Source: Chthonomonas sp. UBA2387 (GTDB lineage: Bacteria > Armatimonadota > Fimbriimonadia > Fimbriimonadales > Fimbriimonadaceae). Taken from it: a stretch of 60,311 bases of DNA. Positions 51,141 to 59,414 of the stretch are shown here, in pieces. How positions within the stretch are numbered: position 1 is the first letter of the stretch; each line of letters begins with the position of its first letter. The translations under genes and the position numbers were made by a program. The notes under the pieces were generated by a model that was not told the DNA's origin, searched no databases, and saw nothing but the letters and a program-made list of their open reading frames with translations. The stretch covers positions 42,704-103,014 of the forward strand of contig DDSP01000002.1 of the NCBI GenBank assembly GCA_002343445.1. The letters run 5' to 3'.

Positions 51141-52192
51141 CCCGCGTCGCCTTCGGCGAATGGCTCGTCTTCCTTCACGTCGCGCGTCAGCCGCCTGCCG
51201 ATGAACTCGTCGAACTTGTAGGGCGGCACGCCGCCCCCGGGCGATTTGAATGCGATGTCGCTCGCTGTCAGCACGGCACCTGCCGTCAGGTCGCGGGCAG
51301 CGTACAGCGACTTGGACATCTTGACCAAGGGCCGCGCCTCGTTCGGATAGCGGCGCTTCACGGGATCGCCCAGAGCAGCGCGGGTTCGCTTCAAGTCGCG
51401 CACCATCTTGCCCATGCCCCCCGGCTCGAGCGAGAACGCGTGGTCGGTGCCTCGCCACGACCGGTGCATCGTGAAATGCTTTTCGATGATTCGTGCGCCG
51501 AGGATGTACGCCGCGACCGACATGGCGATGCCGTCTTGGTGATCGCTCAGGCCGATGACGTGGTTCGGATAGGCCGCTCGCAGGGTCTCGATGACGCTAA
51601 GGTGCATCTCCTCCACCTCGACCGGGTAGGCCGCAGTGCACTGGAGGATCGCCACCTGGTCGTTCAGCGGCAGGATTGCGTCCATCGCGCGCTGGATGTC
51701 GGCCATCTCCGCGCCTCCGGTGCTCAGGATCATCGGCTTGCCGATGGCGGCGACGTGTTTGAGCAGCGGAGTGTTGATGAGGTCGGCTGAAGCGATCTTG
51801 TAGGCTGGCATGTCGAGGTCGGCCAAGAAGTCGGCGCTGGGCTGGTCGAAGGCCGTGGCGAAGAAAACCAAGCCAAGTTCGTCGGCATACGCTTTGAGTT
51901 CACGGTACTCGGCCTCGCCAAATTCCAGGTACTCGCGGTGCTCGCCGTAGGTCTTGCCGTAGCTGTTCTCGTTCTCGTACGGCGAGTCGTACATCGCCTT
52001 GGTGAACAGCGAGCGGTTGTCCCGCTTTTGGAGCTTGACGGCATCCACCCCACAGGCCTTGGCCGCCTCGAACAGTTGCCTAGCCTTGGCCATCTCGCCC
52101 TGGTGGTTGTGGCCGATTTCGGCGATAACGAAGCAATCCGTGTCGTCCGCAACGCGGCGACCGGCGACGGTCCAAACCCGTGATCCATCCAT
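51137..52192 (-). CDS. neuB: NeuB-type nonulosonate (sialic/legionaminic acid) synthase
   Basis: Condenses PEP with a hexosamine-derived sugar to a nine-carbon acid. The 351-residue protein has the NeuB barrel (FVIAEIGHNHQG, VDAVKLQKRDN, KIASADLINTPLLKHV, ILSTGGAEMADI, GLSDHQDG, EKHFTMHRSWRGTDH) and a C-terminal SAF domain (SLYAARDLTAGAVLTASDIAF). Which sugar is used cannot be read off. The ATG 52192 is chosen; a TTG at 52201 lies 5 nt behind TAAACT and is possible. No CMP-sugar synthetase gene is adjacent. Confidence 0.9.
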   Translation of the reverse strand: MDGSRVWTVAGRRVADDTDCFVIAEIGHNHQGEMAKARQLFEAAKACGVDAVKLQKRDNRSLFTKAMYDSPYENENSYGKTYGEHREYLEFGEAEYRELKAYADELGLVFFATAFDQPSADFLADLDMPAYKIASADLINTPLLKHVAAIGKPMILSTGGAEMADIQRAMDAILPLNDQVAILQCTAAYPVEVEEMHLSVIETLRAAYPNHVIGLSDHQDGIAMSVAAYILGARIIEKHFTMHRSWRGTDHAFSLEPGGMGKMVRDLKRTRAALGDPVKRRYPNEARPLVKMSKSLYAARDLTAGAVLTASDIAFKSPGGGVPPYKFDEFIGRRLTRDVKEDEPFAEGDAG

Positions 52193-52242
52193 TTGGTGCA
52201 AGGCCTAGTTTAGATCATCCCGGTCGCCCGTGAACTGCGAAC

Positions 52243-52629
52243 CTAGAGCGGTGCGAACAGGTCCACCAGATTTCCGTCGGGATCGGCGACCTGGGCGTAC
52301 CGCTGACCCCAGAACGCGTCCCAAGGCTCCTTCACGCCGCTGTAGCCTGCTGCGACAACGGTGGCAAAGGCCGCGTCGACGTCTGCCGGGCTGTCGTACA
52401 GGAACGCCAAACCCATGCGATGGCCCACGGGCTGATCCCAGTGCCCCTGGATCTCGCGCATCATGGCGACCGTGTTCCATGACAGCCGGATGCCGCCCCG
52501 CAGCTCGACCTCCGCGTAGGGCTCGCTGGTGTCGAGTGCGGGGATTTCCATCCCAAGGGTTCGATAGAACGCGACCGATGCCGCGATGTCTTCAACGACG
52601 AGACCGATCATGTCGAGTTGGCAACGCAT
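52243..52629 (-). CDS. Glyoxalase/bleomycin-resistance (VOC) protein
   Basis: A 128-residue VOC-fold protein with paired beta-alpha-beta-beta-beta units: LDMIGLVVEDIAASVAFYRTLG, then GLAFLYDSPADVDAAFATVVAAG and the C-terminal VADPDGNLVDLF. The usual metal residues are not all evident, so it may be a binding protein or an enzyme of unknown substrate. It is one of few genes here with a clear Shine-Dalgarno (AGGAG, 5-6 nt before the ATG). Confidence 0.88.
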   Translation of the reverse strand: MRCQLDMIGLVVEDIAASVAFYRTLGMEIPALDTSEPYAEVELRGGIRLSWNTVAMMREIQGHWDQPVGHRMGLAFLYDSPADVDAAFATVVAAGYSGVKEPWDAFWGQRYAQVADPDGNLVDLFAPL

Positions 52630-52751
52630 GTTTCTCCTGGGGTTTGGGTTCGGCTGGATGGTGGGCCACTCCGGACATTCGCGGACCTCATCCGAACCCC
52701 ACTGAACTTCACCCATACCCGATCCGCCGGGTCGCATGGGGCCCGAGAGGC

Positions 52752-52757
52752 TATAAT
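52752..52757 (+). promoter_or_regulatory. -10 box TATAAT of DUF1385 gene
   Basis: A consensus TATAAT ending 7 nt before the GTG at 52765; supports a leaderless GTG start over the long frame from 52618. Confidence 0.75.
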
Positions 52758-52764
52758 CTGGCCC

Positions 52765-53820
52765 GTGCCCACCCCCGACCCCACCAGCTTTGGCGGCCAG
52801 GCGATCGTCGAAGGCGTGATGATGCGGTCCCGAAACCACTTCGCCGTCGCGGTGCGCGCCCCCAACGGCCAGATCGTCCTCCAGCAGGAGCCGCTCTCGA
52901 AGTCGTGGTTGTTCCGTCAGAAGTGGCTGATGGTCCCCTTCCTGCGAGGCACATTCGCGCTTCTGGACGCCATGTCGCTGGGAATCAAGGCGATGAACTT
53001 CGCCTCCCACGTTCAGCTCGACGAGAAGTACCTGCCCGAGGGCGTCACCGACCCGAACCAAGCCACCTACGGCAAGGCGCCCGACGAAGGTTCGAGCGAA
53101 ATCGTGAAGCCCCTCGAAAAGGGCGGCGACACGATCCGCTCCATGCAAGTCGGAGCCGCCATGGTGCTGGGCTTGGCACTCGGCGTCGTGCTGTTCGTCC
53201 TCCTGCCGAACGCCATGGCCGAGCCACTCAGCAACGCGGGCTTCTCCCCGACGGCGATCAACGTGGTGAGCGGCATTTTCAAGATGATCGTGTTCATCGG
53301 TTACCTCATGGCGATCTCGCGCATGGAGGCCATCCGCCGTGTGTTCCAATACCACGGGGCCGAACACAAGGCGATCAACGCCCTGGAGATGGGAGAACCG
53401 CTCACCACCGAGGCATGCATGCGGCAGACGCGACTCCACCCGCGTTGCGGCACCAGTTTCGCGATCATCGTGCTCCTTGTCAGCATCCTCATCTTGACCT
53501 TCATCAACCGCTACCTCTTCCCCGGCGCGCCCCTCTTCGTGAACCTGATGGCCCGGTTCGGAGTCGAGTTGCTCCTCTTGCCCCCCATCGCCGGCATCAG
53601 CTACGAACTCATTCGGATCGCGGGCAAGTATCGCCATCAAAAGTGGGTGAACGTGTTCTTTTGGCCGGGGCTGATGACGCAGTACATCACGACGGCCGAA
53701 CCCGACCGCGACCAGATGGAGGTCGCGATCGTCTCGCTCCAGTCCGTGATCAACGCCGAGACGGGGCGCGTCGCCGCCAGTTCGAGCGAATCAGCCGCTG
53801 TAGCGACTGCGAGCGCATGA
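52765..53820 (+). CDS. DUF1385 membrane protein
   Basis: A 351-residue DUF1385 protein: N-terminal GGQAIVEGVMMRSRNHFAVA, MVPFLRGTFALLDAM, the metal-like motif YHGAEHKAINALE, RLHPRCGTSFAII and C-terminal GLMTQYITTAEPDRDQ. Four to five helices. DUF1385 proteins are conserved but of unknown biochemical function; they often sit near translation genes, which is not the case here. GTG start from the promoter position. Confidence 0.9.
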   Translation: MPTPDPTSFGGQAIVEGVMMRSRNHFAVAVRAPNGQIVLQQEPLSKSWLFRQKWLMVPFLRGTFALLDAMSLGIKAMNFASHVQLDEKYLPEGVTDPNQATYGKAPDEGSSEIVKPLEKGGDTIRSMQVGAAMVLGLALGVVLFVLLPNAMAEPLSNAGFSPTAINVVSGIFKMIVFIGYLMAISRMEAIRRVFQYHGAEHKAINALEMGEPLTTEACMRQTRLHPRCGTSFAIIVLLVSILILTFINRYLFPGAPLFVNLMARFGVELLLLPPIAGISYELIRIAGKYRHQKWVNVFFWPGLMTQYITTAEPDRDQMEVAIVSLQSVINAETGRVAASSSESAAVATASA

Positions 53821-53869
53821 ACTCATCTTCGTCGCTGTCGTCTTTACTACAACGAACCGAAATGTATCA

Positions 53870-53885
53870 CGGCGCGGACGCGCCG
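53870..53885 (+). promoter_or_regulatory. Leader hairpin upstream of HAF-repeat gene
   Basis: CGGCGC-GGAC-GCGCCG is a 6-bp stem located 17 bp before the ATG at 53903, within a leader that also contains TGTATCAC at 53863-53870 as a possible -10 region. Confidence 0.35.
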
Positions 53886-53902
53886 CCTCTGGACACGCAT
53901 CC

Positions 53903-55432
53903 ATGAACCGAAACCGAACCTCCCTCCGCGCCCTCGCCGTTGCCGCCGCTTCGTTGGGTTCAGCGGCTCTCTTCGCCCAATCTTCGTTCACGGCCATTCC
54001 GTACCCCGCCACTGGTGGCTTCAGTTCGGTGGCGTTCGCAGTCTCGCAAGATGGCGGCCGTGTGGTCGGCGACAGCGACGTGACCGGCGGGTTCATGGCC
54101 TACGAGTGGTCGCTTGGCGGAGGCACGGTGGGACTGGGCGTGCTGCCTGGCGGTGCGACGGATTCGACCGCTTGGGGCGTCTCGAACGACGGCTTGGTCA
54201 TTGTGGGCCAATCGGACTCCTCGGCGGGTATCCAAGCGTTCCGGTACGTGGTCGGCAGCGGCATGTCGCTGATCGGCGATCTTCCCGGCGGCACCGTGGA
54301 TACCGGTGCCTTGGGCATCTCGGGCAACGGTTTGGTGGTCGTCGGCGCAGGCGTCTCCGGCAATGGCGAGGAGGCGTTCCGATGGACGAGCGGCGGCGGA
54401 TTCCAGCCTCTGGGCGACCTGGCGGGCGGCGCGTTCTTCAGCCAAGCCTGGTCGGCCAATCTGGATGGCTCGGTCGTCGTCGGTCTGGCGACTTCGGCCT
54501 CCGGCCAGCAGGCTTTTCGATGGACGAGCGGTGGTGGCATGGTCGGTCTGGGCGATCTGCCCGGCGGAAGCTCGGTCAGCTGGGCCTACCACACCAACGA
54601 CGATGGATCGGTGGTCGTCGGGTTCTCGAACTCCTCCAACGGTGACGAAGCGTTCCGATGGACGTCGGGCGGTGGCATGGTCGGTCTGGGCGACTTGCCG
54701 GGTTCTGTCGTGAGTTCGATCGCCTATGGCGTGGACGGCAGCGGCAACATCGTGGTCGGCACCGGCACGTCTGCGGACGGCGACGAGGCGTTTGTGTGGC
54801 GTTCCGGCTTCGGCATGCGCAGGGTCCGCGACCTGCTGATCAGCCAAGGGCTCGAGTCTTCCCTGGCCAATTGGATCCTCATTGACGCGAACGCCGTGTC
54901 GCGCGATGGAACGGCCATCGTCGGTTCCGGGGTCAATCCTTCGGGCAACATCCAAGCCTATCGCGCCGCCGGGCTGCTCATCGACGACGGCACGATCTCG
55001 GGCACGCTCAACTTCCTGAGTCTGAGCGGCGCGAAACCGGCGACCACGTACGAGTTCCGTACACAGGCCAACTCGTCGGTGTTCTCGTCGCACTCCATCA
55101 CGCCTTCCGGCACCGGCGCATACTCGGTCACGACGTTTGCCGGCAACTTCCGCATGGCCGTCAAAGCCAGCACGTTTCTGCGCCGCGTAGTCTCGGTCGA
55201 CACAACAACCAGCGACGTGACCGGCATGGATCTTTCGCTCACCAACGGCGACGTGAACGGCGACAACAGCGTGAACGTGGCCGACTTCCTGCTCATTCGG
55301 GCCGCGTTCGGCACCACCTCGGGCGGAGGCGGCTACAACCCGAACGCGGACCTGAACAAGGACGGCTCCGTGAACATCAGCGACTTCCTGATCTTCCGAG
55401 CGAGCTTTGGGCAGAGCGGCGACGCCTGGTGA
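53903..55432 (+). CDS. Secreted HAF-repeat protein with C-terminal dockerin-like domain
   Basis: A 509-residue exported protein. After a signal peptide (to about AQSS) there are about six HAF-type repeats with the pattern GLGDLPGG...A.GVS.DG.VVVG, each about 48 residues (residues 30-330), a probable beta-propeller. A beta-rich spacer follows, then a duplicated dockerin-like EF-hand (GDVNGDNSVNVADFLLIRA and DLNKDGSVNISDFLIFRAS) and a very short tail. Repeats are near-identical in places (EAFRWTSGGGMVGLGDLPG occurs twice), suggesting recent internal duplication. Stop abuts the convergent gene. Confidence 0.85.
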   Translation: MNRNRTSLRALAVAAASLGSAALFAQSSFTAIPYPATGGFSSVAFAVSQDGGRVVGDSDVTGGFMAYEWSLGGGTVGLGVLPGGATDSTAWGVSNDGLVIVGQSDSSAGIQAFRYVVGSGMSLIGDLPGGTVDTGALGISGNGLVVVGAGVSGNGEEAFRWTSGGGFQPLGDLAGGAFFSQAWSANLDGSVVVGLATSASGQQAFRWTSGGGMVGLGDLPGGSSVSWAYHTNDDGSVVVGFSNSSNGDEAFRWTSGGGMVGLGDLPGSVVSSIAYGVDGSGNIVVGTGTSADGDEAFVWRSGFGMRRVRDLLISQGLESSLANWILIDANAVSRDGTAIVGSGVNPSGNIQAYRAAGLLIDDGTISGTLNFLSLSGAKPATTYEFRTQANSSVFSSHSITPSGTGAYSVTTFAGNFRMAVKASTFLRRVVSVDTTTSDVTGMDLSLTNGDVNGDNSVNVADFLLIRAAFGTTSGGGGYNPNADLNKDGSVNISDFLIFRASFGQSGDAW

Positions 55433-56380
55433 TCACTCGGGCAGAGGAATCCGGCTGGCGTTGGCTTCAAGCCAGTCGGCGAAGGATTGGAGTCGCGGGT
55501 TCAGTGCGCGCGACCGCTCGATGGGCCTTGCTTGGCAAAACACTTCGTTGAAGTCCCGCTTGAACTGGAACATGTTGCCGAGATCGTCGGCACCGGGAAA
55601 CCCGAGCGCACGGAATGCTTCGGGCGTGATCGGATAAAAGCCGACAGGGAGGCCCAGAGCCGTGCCGAGTTGAGCCGCCATCTGCGCTCCGGACAGATGC
55701 TCGCCAGCGATGCCGACCCGCTGACCGATCAGGCTGCTGTCTTGAAACACGCCATTGGCGCACCGACCGATGTCCTCGGCGGCGATTCCGGGCAGCGGCT
55801 TGTCGTCCATCGGAAACGCGATCATGAGCGAACCATCCGGACCGCGCTGAGGTCCCATGCCGAAGTGGATCAGGTTGTCCCAGTAGAACGAGGTCAGAAG
55901 GTAGGTGGTCGGCACGCCCATTTCGGCGAAGTAGGCATCGGCAGCGCCCTTCGCGTCGAAGTGAGGCACCTTGTACTTGCCACCGAGCGTCGGCATCGAG
56001 GGGTCGTCCAGAGGAACGAAGCGGCGGGTGTCCTCCAGGGTTGACCACACAACGTGCTTCAAGCCCGCCTCGGCTGCCGCTTGAGCCATCATCTTCGCTT
56101 CCGCATCCTCTCGTTCGGGCGAGAAGTGGGCCCAGAAGAACGTCACACAGAACGCGCCATACGCCCCTTCGAACGCCCTGGCGATGCTGGCCGGATCTTC
56201 GAGGTCGCCTTGCACGAGTTCCGCTCCCGCATCGGCGAGCGCGCGCGCTTTGGCCGATTCGGGGTCGCGGACGATGGCGCGGACCACAAAGGGCGACGCA
56301 TGGTCTTCGAGGATGGCTCGGGCAAGGCCGCCGCCTTGGGCGCCCGTCGCTCCGACGATGGCGATGGTTCGTTTGGACAT
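55433..56380 (-). CDS. NmrA-like NAD(P)-binding protein
   Basis: A 315-residue atypical SDR of the NmrA/HSCARG type: IAIVGATGAQGGGLARAIL nucleotide-binding motif, LVQGDLEDPASIARAFEG, and YLLTSFYWDN. NmrA-like proteins are redox sensors or reductases; the Tyr-x-x-x-Lys pair is not evident in its usual place. ATG 56380 lies 7 nt behind TAGACT. Its stop codon abuts the convergent HAF-repeat gene stop, the two forming TGATCA. Confidence 0.85.
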   Translation of the reverse strand: MSKRTIAIVGATGAQGGGLARAILEDHASPFVVRAIVRDPESAKARALADAGAELVQGDLEDPASIARAFEGAYGAFCVTFFWAHFSPEREDAEAKMMAQAAAEAGLKHVVWSTLEDTRRFVPLDDPSMPTLGGKYKVPHFDAKGAADAYFAEMGVPTTYLLTSFYWDNLIHFGMGPQRGPDGSLMIAFPMDDKPLPGIAAEDIGRCANGVFQDSSLIGQRVGIAGEHLSGAQMAAQLGTALGLPVGFYPITPEAFRALGFPGADDLGNMFQFKRDFNEVFCQARPIERSRALNPRLQSFADWLEANASRIPLPE

Positions 56381-56387
56381 CAAAATG

Positions 56388-56393
56388 AGTCTA
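56388..56393 (-). promoter_or_regulatory. -10 box TAGACT of NmrA-like gene
   Basis: TAGACT on the minus strand ends 7 nt before the ATG at 56380. Confidence 0.6.
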
Positions 56394-56474
56394 CGCGATG
56401 GGAGGTCCCGGCGTCGCGGAGCCCAACACCACGCACGCACTGGCTTTTGCTTTGTTCCAGCAGCTGTACCGGCG

Positions 56475-56483
56475 TGATACACT
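56475..56483 (+). promoter_or_regulatory. Extended -10 box of FkbM gene
   Basis: TGA-TACACT ends 7 nt before the GTG at 56491, indicating that the in-frame ATG at 56398 is upstream of the transcript. Confidence 0.6.
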
Positions 56484-56490
56484 CGCTCCC

Positions 56491-57315
56491 GTGGCCACCA
56501 GCCCGCTAAGGCGCTTGTCGCACAGAGCGGAAAACCTGTATCAAACGGGTGTATTCCTAGCCGCAGACGTTGTACTGAGATGCCTTTCGCGAAGGAGGCG
56601 GCTGGCCTACCACGAGGTGCAGGAGACCGTGGTCGCGCTCGACTACCCTGGTGCGCCGCTGCGCCTGAAGATCCGGTCGACCCGCGAACTGAAGCGCACG
56701 TTGAGCTGTGCCAAAGAGCCCGAGACGATTCGTTGGATGGAGGCGAACCTGCGTCCAGGGGACACGTTCTACGATGCCGGGGCGAACGTGGGTGCCTACT
56801 CACTGGTCGCGTCGCATCTCGTGGGGCCGTTGGGTTGCGTGGTCTCGTTCGAGCCGGGGGCGCCTTCGTTCTCCGCGCTGGTGTGCAACATCGGCCTCAA
56901 CGGCTGCGCCAACATCGTGCCGCTGGCTTTCGCGCTTGGATCGGAGCACCGCCGTTCGACGCTCGATTTTCCGAGCGCTCTGGCGGGAGAGACGACCGTC
57001 GGCGGATCGGAGTCGACGGGGCTGAGTCAGGTGGTGTGTTGCGCACCGCTCGACAGCCTCATCGAAACCTACCAGTTGCCTGCGCCACGCTTGATCAAGA
57101 TCGACGTTGATGGTGCCGAGCCCGAGGTGCTTCGAGGAGCGACGAAGACTCTGGCCCATCCCGGGCTGATCAGCGTCCTGTTCGAAGCGTATCCGGATAC
57201 GCCGACGCACATGGACACGGCCGGCTTGTTGGAGGCCGCTGGTTTCCGACAGGTAGAGGCGAACAGCCATGGGACTGGCCGTGTGACCAACTACGTGTAC
57301 CGTCGCCCTGATTGA
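56491..57315 (+). CDS. FkbM family methyltransferase
   Basis: A 274-residue SAM-dependent methyltransferase: motif I TFYDAGANVGAYSLVAS, VVSFEPGAPSF, IKIDVDGAEPEVLRGA and a C-terminal VLFEAYPD. FkbM enzymes O-methylate sugars or antibiotics; near the glycan genes at 46-52 kb a surface-glycan target is possible but not shown. The start is the GTG at 56491, 7 nt behind an extended -10 box; starting at ATG 56398 would add 31 residues with no family match. Confidence 0.88.
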   Translation: MATSPLRRLSHRAENLYQTGVFLAADVVLRCLSRRRRLAYHEVQETVVALDYPGAPLRLKIRSTRELKRTLSCAKEPETIRWMEANLRPGDTFYDAGANVGAYSLVASHLVGPLGCVVSFEPGAPSFSALVCNIGLNGCANIVPLAFALGSEHRRSTLDFPSALAGETTVGGSESTGLSQVVCCAPLDSLIETYQLPAPRLIKIDVDGAEPEVLRGATKTLAHPGLISVLFEAYPDTPTHMDTAGLLEAAGFRQVEANSHGTGRVTNYVYRRPD

Positions 57316-57338
57316 GACCGTCGGCTCGCGAGCGATCG

Positions 57339-59312
57339 CTACTGCAATCCCAGCAGACTCCGGCGTGAAGCCCCCTTCGGAGGGCCGCCAATAACCCGCC
57401 CGTCTTCGGCGCGGATGGCGATCACCGACGGACGAGGCAGACCCTTGCCATCGGGGAACAGGGTGGTGAACTTGCCGTGCTGCGAACCCTCGGCAGGGTG
57501 CTGGATGGCAAGAAAGACCGTCGTGCAGTCTGGTGTGAACTCGGGGCCACAGACCTCGGCATCCGGCACCGAAGACATGAACTGCTGCAGACGTCCGCGA
57601 TTCGGGCCCTCGACGGGTACGGCGAAGAACCCATCGTGGTGCTTCAGCGTGTTTGTCTGACCGTCGGTCGCGATCCACAGATTGCCCTGAAGGTCGAAGC
57701 AGATGTTGTCGGGGCAAGAGATCGGGCTGACCTTCGAGCGATCATATCCGGCGAAGTAGGTCGAGGGGTCGCTCGGGTCCCCGCAGACCATGAACATCTC
57801 CCACTGAAACTTCGTGGCCGTGTGGTCGTCGCCTTCCTCGCGGACCTCGATGATGTGCCCGTGCTTGTTCTCGACTCGGGGATTCATCTTGTCGGTGGTG
57901 GCACGCCCCTCCGTTCCCCGCTGAACGTTGTTGGTGCACGCGATGTAGACCCGCTGGTTCACCGGGTTGACCTCGATATCTTCCGGGCGATCCATCTTGG
58001 TCGCTCCGAGAAGGTCCGCCGCGATCCGTGCGTCGATCGCCACGTCGCCTTGGTCCGAAAACCCGTTCGCTTCGGTAAGGGGCCCGTGCCCGTGGACGAG
58101 CGGCAGCCATTCGCCGCTGCCATCCTCGTTGAACTTCGCTACGTACAGCACACCCGAATCAACCAGACCGCGGTTGGCTTCGCGGTTGTCGGGTTGGTAG
58201 GGCTTGTCGCAGACGAACTTGTAGACGTATTCGAACCGAGAGTCGTCTCCCGAGTACATCACGACGCGGCGGTTCTTGGACACGTAGGTTGTTGCGGCCT
58301 CGTGTCGGAAACGTCCCAGAGCCGTGCGTTTGCGTGGCTTCCAGGTCGGGTCGTAGGGGTCGAACTCCACCACCCAGCCGTGCATGTGCGGTCCGTTGGG
58401 CTCGTGCCGCACGTCCAGATCCTGCCGAAATCGTTCCCAGCCGTACGAACTGGCGCCCTCCGGGATGCCGTAGCGCGTGTTGCCCCGTTTCTCCTTGGGG
58501 TCCTCGACACCGGATGCGTGGCCGTAATAGTCTTGGAAGTTCTCTTCCGCGCTCAGGACCGTGCCCCAGGGCGTCTTGCCTGCGGCACAGTTGGCGAACG
58601 TCCCGATGGCGGATCGGCCCTCGGGGTCGCGCTTGGTCCGCATCCGCGTGTGGCCGCGCGCCGGCCCCGTGATCTCAAACTCGCTCGTTGCCGAGTATCG
58701 CTTGTTGAACCGTCCCCCTTGGACGATCTTCCACTCGCCTCGCTCGTCCATCAGGACTTCCACGACGGCAAACCCTTCGGCCTCCATGCAAACGCGCGTT
58801 TGCGCTTCATTCATGGCCTTTGGCCCTTCGATTGGAAACATGAGTTCGGGGTTGGTGTACTCGTGGTTCACCGCCAAGAGACCGTGCTTGGAGTTCGTCG
58901 ACCCAAACGGAAGTGGCAGGAAGCCCACGAAGTCGTTGTTGTAGCCGAACTGCTTCGACTGGCTCTCGGCGCTCTGCTGGTTCGGATCGAAGGCGGGCGA
59001 GTTCGCGTGGAGGGGGTCTCCCCAGCGGGCAACCACCTGAACCCTGTAGCCCTGCGGAACAATGATGCGGTCTTCGGTCGAAGGCTGGATCGGACTGAAG
59101 TGCAGCCCGTCATCGAAAGCAGGGACGCGTGTGCCCGATGCCGCGATGCGCCCGAGGGGAGACGCCGCGAGCCCCGCCAGAAGGCCTGACTTGATCAAAC
59201 CTCGCCGAGTCAACCGATTCGCAAGCACGGACGCGAACGTTTCGCCAACGCCCTCGTCGGAGCGGACAACAGGATCGGAGTCGTAGTAGGCGAGATCGTC
59301 GGGACGGCCCAT
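57339..59312 (-). CDS. phoX: PhoX-type alkaline phosphatase (DUF839)
   Basis: A 657-residue PhoX family phosphatase, a Ca/Fe enzyme that frees phosphate from monoesters outside the cytoplasm. A Tat-like export signal is seen at residues 33-58 (LTRRGLIKSGLLAGLAASPL). Conserved PhoX strings include GFLPLPFG, LLAVNHEYTNPELMFP, GTFANCAAGKTPWGTVLSAEENF, VVEFDPYDP, RPEDIEVNP and CFDLQGNLWIATDG. ATG 59312 lies 6 nt behind TAGGCT, and an 11-bp-period repeat resembling a Pho box lies at the -35 position. Confidence 0.92.
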   Translation of the reverse strand: MGRPDDLAYYDSDPVVRSDEGVGETFASVLANRLTRRGLIKSGLLAGLAASPLGRIAASGTRVPAFDDGLHFSPIQPSTEDRIIVPQGYRVQVVARWGDPLHANSPAFDPNQQSAESQSKQFGYNNDFVGFLPLPFGSTNSKHGLLAVNHEYTNPELMFPIEGPKAMNEAQTRVCMEAEGFAVVEVLMDERGEWKIVQGGRFNKRYSATSEFEITGPARGHTRMRTKRDPEGRSAIGTFANCAAGKTPWGTVLSAEENFQDYYGHASGVEDPKEKRGNTRYGIPEGASSYGWERFRQDLDVRHEPNGPHMHGWVVEFDPYDPTWKPRKRTALGRFRHEAATTYVSKNRRVVMYSGDDSRFEYVYKFVCDKPYQPDNREANRGLVDSGVLYVAKFNEDGSGEWLPLVHGHGPLTEANGFSDQGDVAIDARIAADLLGATKMDRPEDIEVNPVNQRVYIACTNNVQRGTEGRATTDKMNPRVENKHGHIIEVREEGDDHTATKFQWEMFMVCGDPSDPSTYFAGYDRSKVSPISCPDNICFDLQGNLWIATDGQTNTLKHHDGFFAVPVEGPNRGRLQQFMSSVPDAEVCGPEFTPDCTTVFLAIQHPAEGSQHGKFTTLFPDGKGLPRPSVIAIRAEDGRVIGGPPKGASRRSLLGLQ

Positions 59313-59318
59313 GCGCCA

Positions 59319-59324
59319 AGCCTA
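59319..59324 (-). promoter_or_regulatory. -10 box TAGGCT of phoX
   Basis: TAGGCT on the minus strand ends 6 nt before the phoX ATG; no separate -35 box, its place being taken by the repeat at 59332-59350. Confidence 0.55.
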
Positions 59325-59331
59325 CACACCG

Positions 59332-59350
59332 TTAACACGAACCTAACACG
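59332..59350. promoter_or_regulatory. Pho-box-like direct repeat upstream of phoX
   Basis: TTAACACG (59332-59339) and CTAACACG (59343-59350) are tandem copies with an 11-bp period, 7 of 8 bases identical. The TTAACA-N5-CTAACA arrangement matches the Bacillus PhoP consensus (TTAACA-N5-TTAACA), and the copies cover the -35 region of the phoX promoter. Likely binding site for a PhoB/PhoP-type regulator. Confidence 0.7.
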
Positions 59351-59402
59351 ATCTTGGGACCAGGACCCGCTGTCGCCGCCCAACCGGCACGCTGTTTCGG
59401 GT

Positions 59403-59408
59403 CATACT
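59403..59408 (+). promoter_or_regulatory. -10 box CATACT of PhyH gene
   Basis: CATACT ends 6 nt before the ATG at 59415. Confidence 0.55.
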
Positions 59409-59414
59409 CGGCCT

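Noticed and set aside
57331..57340. AGCGATCGCT palindrome, containing the cyanobacterial HIP1 octamer GCGATCGC
   Set aside because: A single occurrence beside another short palindrome (GCTCGCGAGC) in a convergent gap; no sign of the high frequency that defines HIP1.
57477..59189. Open frame of 570 codons on the plus strand
   Set aside because: Shadow of phoX; no motif, no start signal, and the PhoX protein on the other strand is conserved along its length.
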